From NCBI GenBank assembly GCA_051657745.1, contig JBOFLG010000057.1:1-15970 (forward strand): a stretch of 15,970 nt of DNA, given 5' to 3'. Every line of letters begins with the position of its first letter. Within the stretch, counting starts at the first letter, position 1. A program made the position numbers and the translations under genes. The notes below the pieces were generated by a model. That model saw only the letters and a list, made by a program, of their open reading frames with translations, searched no databases and had not been told where the DNA came from. This document shows positions 14,011 to 15,970 of this stretch, piece after piece. Source of the DNA: JBOFLG01 sp051657745. Lineage in GTDB: Bacteria > Actinomycetota > Actinomycetes > Actinomycetales > Dermatophilaceae.

Positions 14011-14351
14011 CTGGGTGCCGCGCCCACTACGCCGCGAACCTGATGTCGATCACCCCGAAGTCACAGTGGGGCTGGGTCAAGGCGCTGCTGCACTCGGTGT
14101 ACGACCAGCCTGACGCCAACGCCGTGCACGCCCAGTTCGACCGCGTCATCGACGGCCTGCGCGACAAACTGCCCGCCGTGGCCGAGCACCTCGAGGGCGC
14201 CCGCGCCGACATCCTGGCGTTCACCGCGTTCACCGCGTTCACCGCGTTCACCGCGTTCACCGCGTTCACCGCGTTCACCGCGTTCACCGCGTTCACCGCG
14301 TTCACCGCGTTCACCGCGTTCCCCAAGGAGATCTGGCGCCAGATCTGGTCC
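14011..14351 (+). pseudogene. IS256-family (mutator) transposase, internal fragment with repeat expansion
   Basis: The frame reads GCRAHYAANLMSITPKSQWGWVKALLHSVYDQPD...HLEGARADILAFTA...FPKEIWRQIWS, the conserved central and C-terminal part of IS256-family DDE transposases. The N-terminal half is missing; the fragment begins at about 14011, next to an IS3 remnant. Between DILA and FPKE an intact transposase has a single FTA; here FTA is repeated eleven times by perfect 9-bp units (14220-14318). After QIWS (about 14351) the gene is interrupted by an IS3-family element and resumes near 15872 with PNERLNREIRRRTDVVG. With its 5' half missing and the rest interrupted, it is inactive. Confidence 0.88.
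14220..14318. repeat. Eleven perfect tandem copies of TTCACCGCG
   Basis: Ninety-nine bases consist of the 9-mer TTCACCGCG repeated eleven times without a mismatch, encoding (Phe-Thr-Ala)11 in the IS256 transposase frame. The perfect identity of all copies indicates recent slippage expansion from the one unit present in normal family members. Confidence 0.97.
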
Positions 14352-14409
14352 ACCCTTCTGCGTCAGGCTGGTTGTGAGTCATTCGCAATCGGTGAGGGAT
14401 TTGGTGAGG

Positions 14410-14760
14410 ATGTCGATCAGTCCGGGGTACACGACGGAGCAGATCCGTGAGTTCGTCCATCAGTACGAGATCCAGCGGTATGGGCAGAAAGCGGTCTGGC
14501 TGGACGGTCAGGGGGTCTCGTATGACCGTCTGCGGCGATGGGGGGGCGGCGGTGTTCGACGGTGATCCCAGGCTGGGGGCTGATCCCGCGAGAGGGTGGT
14601 GCTGTGACAGTCCAGCCAGAGAAACGTCCGGGCATTGAGCGGCAGCGCGCCAAGGAGCGCGCCAGGCAGGAGGCCGAGCTGGCGCGGTTGAACGCGGCGG
14701 GTGTGCGAGTTGGAGGAGACCAACGCCGCGCCGGGCAAAGCTATCGGGCTCTTGCATTAA
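14410..14760 (+). pseudogene. IS3-family transposase OrfA, frameshifted
   Basis: The first frame gives MSISPGYTTEQIREFVHQYE...AVWLDGQGVSYDRLRRW, an OrfA helix-turn-helix region. An extra G in the G-run at about 14539-14545 shifts the frame. The product then continues in another frame as GLIPREGGAVTV...EKRPGIERQRAKERARQEAELARLNA, the leucine-zipper-like coiled coil. A further shift near 14697 precedes the segment that should read RVRELEETNAALGKAIGLLH, which ends at TAA (14758-14760). At least three shifts are needed to rebuild one protein, so the gene is dead. It precedes orfB as in other IS3 elements. Confidence 0.8.
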
Positions 14761-15862
14761 ATGAGTGAGCAAGAGCCCGACGTGAACCGGCCCGCGACCG
14801 GTCCCTGCGATTCCTCGACGCCGAGAACGACCTCGTCAGGCGGTTGACTGCGAGTACGGGCTCGCAGCGCCAAGTCTTGGAGATGGCCGGTGTGTCTCGC
14901 TCGACGTGGCACTACCGGTCGAGTCCGCGGGTGCGGCTCGCCGAACCGGTCCCGCACAAGAAGCGGGCGTACCCCTGCAGGATCAGTGACGCCGACCGTG
15001 CCGTGGTCGCGGCGCGGATCACGACCGGCTGGGCGCAGGGGCACTCGGTGGACCACTCGTTCGCCTCTGCTTGGGATGACGGGCTGATGCTCGCCTCCCG
15101 CCGTTCGTGGTGGCAGATCGCTCACAGCGTCCAGGACCAGTCCGGGCGTCCGCTCACGCCAACTCGGCGCTCCAGCAGCGACCGGACACCGCGCGAAGCG
15201 CCAGCGCTGAAAGCGACCGGCCCCGGGCAGGTGTGGAGCTGGGACATCACCGACCTGCGCACCCCGTGGCGTGGCGTCGCCTTCAAGGCCTACTCGATCA
15301 TCGACATCTTCTCCGCAAGCTGGTCGGCTGCCGGGTTGAGGAATGCGAGGTCGACGACCTCGCCGTCGAGATGTTCGATCAGGCGTTCGGCCAGCACGGG
15401 ATCCCTGACGCCGTCCATGCCAACTCCGGGCCGGCGATGCGCTCCGGGGTGCTCAAGGACCTACTGAGCGATCTCGGTGTCACCCAGACCCACAACCGGC
15501 CGCGGGTGAGTAACGACAACCCGTTCTCCGAGTCCGAGTTCCGCACCATGAAGTACTGGCCGAGCTATCCCGGCACCTTCGAGACCATCGACCAGGCCCG
15601 AGCCTACGTGGGCTGGTACGTGCCCTGGTATAACCAGAACCACAAGCACTCCGGGATCTCGCTGTTCTCTCCCGACGAAGTCCACAACGGCACCTGGCGT
15701 CACGCCTGGGCTCAACGCGACGCGACCCAGCAGGCGTACTACGACCAACACCCCGAACGCTTCCGTCGGCCGCCTCGTACCCCCACACCCGCTGGGACCG
15801 TCGGCATCAACCTCCCCAAAGGCAGCGACAAACCCGAAACCGAACGACTCCACACAGCTTGA
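14761..15862 (+). pseudogene. IS3-family transposase OrfB (rve integrase core), frameshifted
   Basis: The first part reads LTASTGSQRQVLEMAGVSRSTWHYR...PGQVWSWDITDLRTPWRGVAFKAYSIIDIFS, with the first catalytic Asp in WDITDL. A one-base deletion near 15312 shifts the frame, and the protein continues as KLVGCRVEECEVDDLAVEMFDQAFGQHGIPDAVHANSGPAM. The second catalytic position is Asn in HANSG, where active relatives have Asp (HADSG). The third motif SNDNPFSESEFRTMKY, with its Glu, is intact, followed by the usual YNxxHKHSGI tail and the stop at 15860-15862. Frameshift plus Asp-to-Asn means no transposition activity. The start codon is not definable. Confidence 0.85.
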
Positions 15863-15871
15863 CATCTCGCG

Positions 15872-15970
15872 AACAACCCCCAACGAGCGACTCAACCGAG
15901 AGATCCGCCGCCGCACCGACGTCGTCGGCGCCTTCCGTGGGCCGCGACGCCGTCATCCGCCTCGTCGGAG
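15872..15970 (+). pseudogene. IS256-family transposase, continuation after the nested IS3 element
   Basis: The sequence encodes (NN)PNERLNREIRRRTDVVG, the segment that directly follows QIWS in intact IS256 transposases, so it is the other half of the gene interrupted at 14351. A C-run of five instead of four (15877-15881) shifts the frame. A second shift lies between VVGAF and GRDAVIRLVG, so even this tail is decayed. It continues beyond the window. Confidence 0.85.

Larger units (their letters stand above)
14357..15864. mobile_element. Decayed IS3-family insertion sequence nested in the IS256 gene
   Basis: The element is about 1.5 kb with two consecutive transposase genes (orfA, orfB) and imperfect terminal inverted repeats. 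The left end TGCGTCAGGCTGGTTGTGAG (from 14359) pairs with the right end, which reads TGTCAAGCTGTGTGGAGTC from 15864 on the minus strand. It interrupts the IS256 transposase between the IWS and NNPNERL codons. A clean target duplication is not visible, and several extra bases at both junctions suggest later decay. Frameshifts in both genes and a lost catalytic residue make it inactive. The exact left boundary is uncertain by a few bases. Confidence 0.8.

Noticed and set aside
14220..14318. Short regular repeats considered as a CRISPR-like array
   Set aside because: There are no spacers: the 9-bp units are contiguous and encode an expansion of a codon triplet in a transposase. The reverse-strand (Asn-Ala-Val)n frame is also only an image of the repeat.

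Overview
The window is high-GC DNA of about 70% G+C with GTG/ATG starts, ATGA/GTGA gene overlaps and Ala/Arg/Pro-rich proteins. A contiguous cydABDC operon with a short-Q-loop CydA, a short BlaI/M56 pair and actinobacterial-type IS256 and IS3 transposases all point to an actinobacterium, probably Micrococcales or Propionibacteriales. The genus cannot be fixed from the sequence.

Layout. 1-567 (+): 3' part of a PAP2-like membrane protein. 639-2112 (-): a BlaI/MecI-type repressor gene followed by a short M56 (BlaR-like) membrane metallopeptidase gene. 2161-2839: no convincing gene. 2840-4261 (+): MATE-family efflux transporter. 4299-4454: a 150-bp palindromic MITE-like element in a CTAG site. 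About 4499-4662 (-): a broken second copy of the blaI 5' end. 4667-11176 (-): cydA-cydB-cydD-cydC, encoding cytochrome bd oxidase and its assembly ABC exporter. 11200-11235: a cluster of dyad operator-like sites upstream of cydA. 11236-11547 (+): a decapitated TrmH/SpoU RNA methyltransferase remnant. 11636-13840 (+): a large beta-solenoid protein with two C-terminal membrane segments. 13905-15970: an insertion-sequence graveyard, with an IS3-type 3' remnant, an IS256 transposase fragment containing eleven perfect 9-bp repeats, a decayed IS3-family element inserted into it, and the rest of the IS256 gene running off the window.

How the parts fit. CydAB is the terminal quinol oxidase and CydDC is needed to assemble it. 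The sites in front of cydA (ACTACG-ATA-CGTAGT and overlapping dyads) resemble BlaI/MecI operators. About 150 bp spanning the cydC-blaI junction is present twice, at about 2012-2157 and 4561-4708. At the right copy cydC is intact and blaI broken; at the left copy blaI is intact and only a cydC tail remains. The simplest reading is that blaI and the M56 gene once followed cydC directly, as cydABDC-blaI-M56 with the repressor controlling its own operon, and that an insertion carrying the MATE gene later split them. This is inference.

A second theme is repeat expansion. In-frame or intergenic tandem repeats occur in cydB, cydC, cydD (three sites), both blaI copies, the cydA-cydB gap (five GGGTC units next to the cydB ribosome site) and the IS256 fragment. 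This fits strong replication slippage in this lineage.
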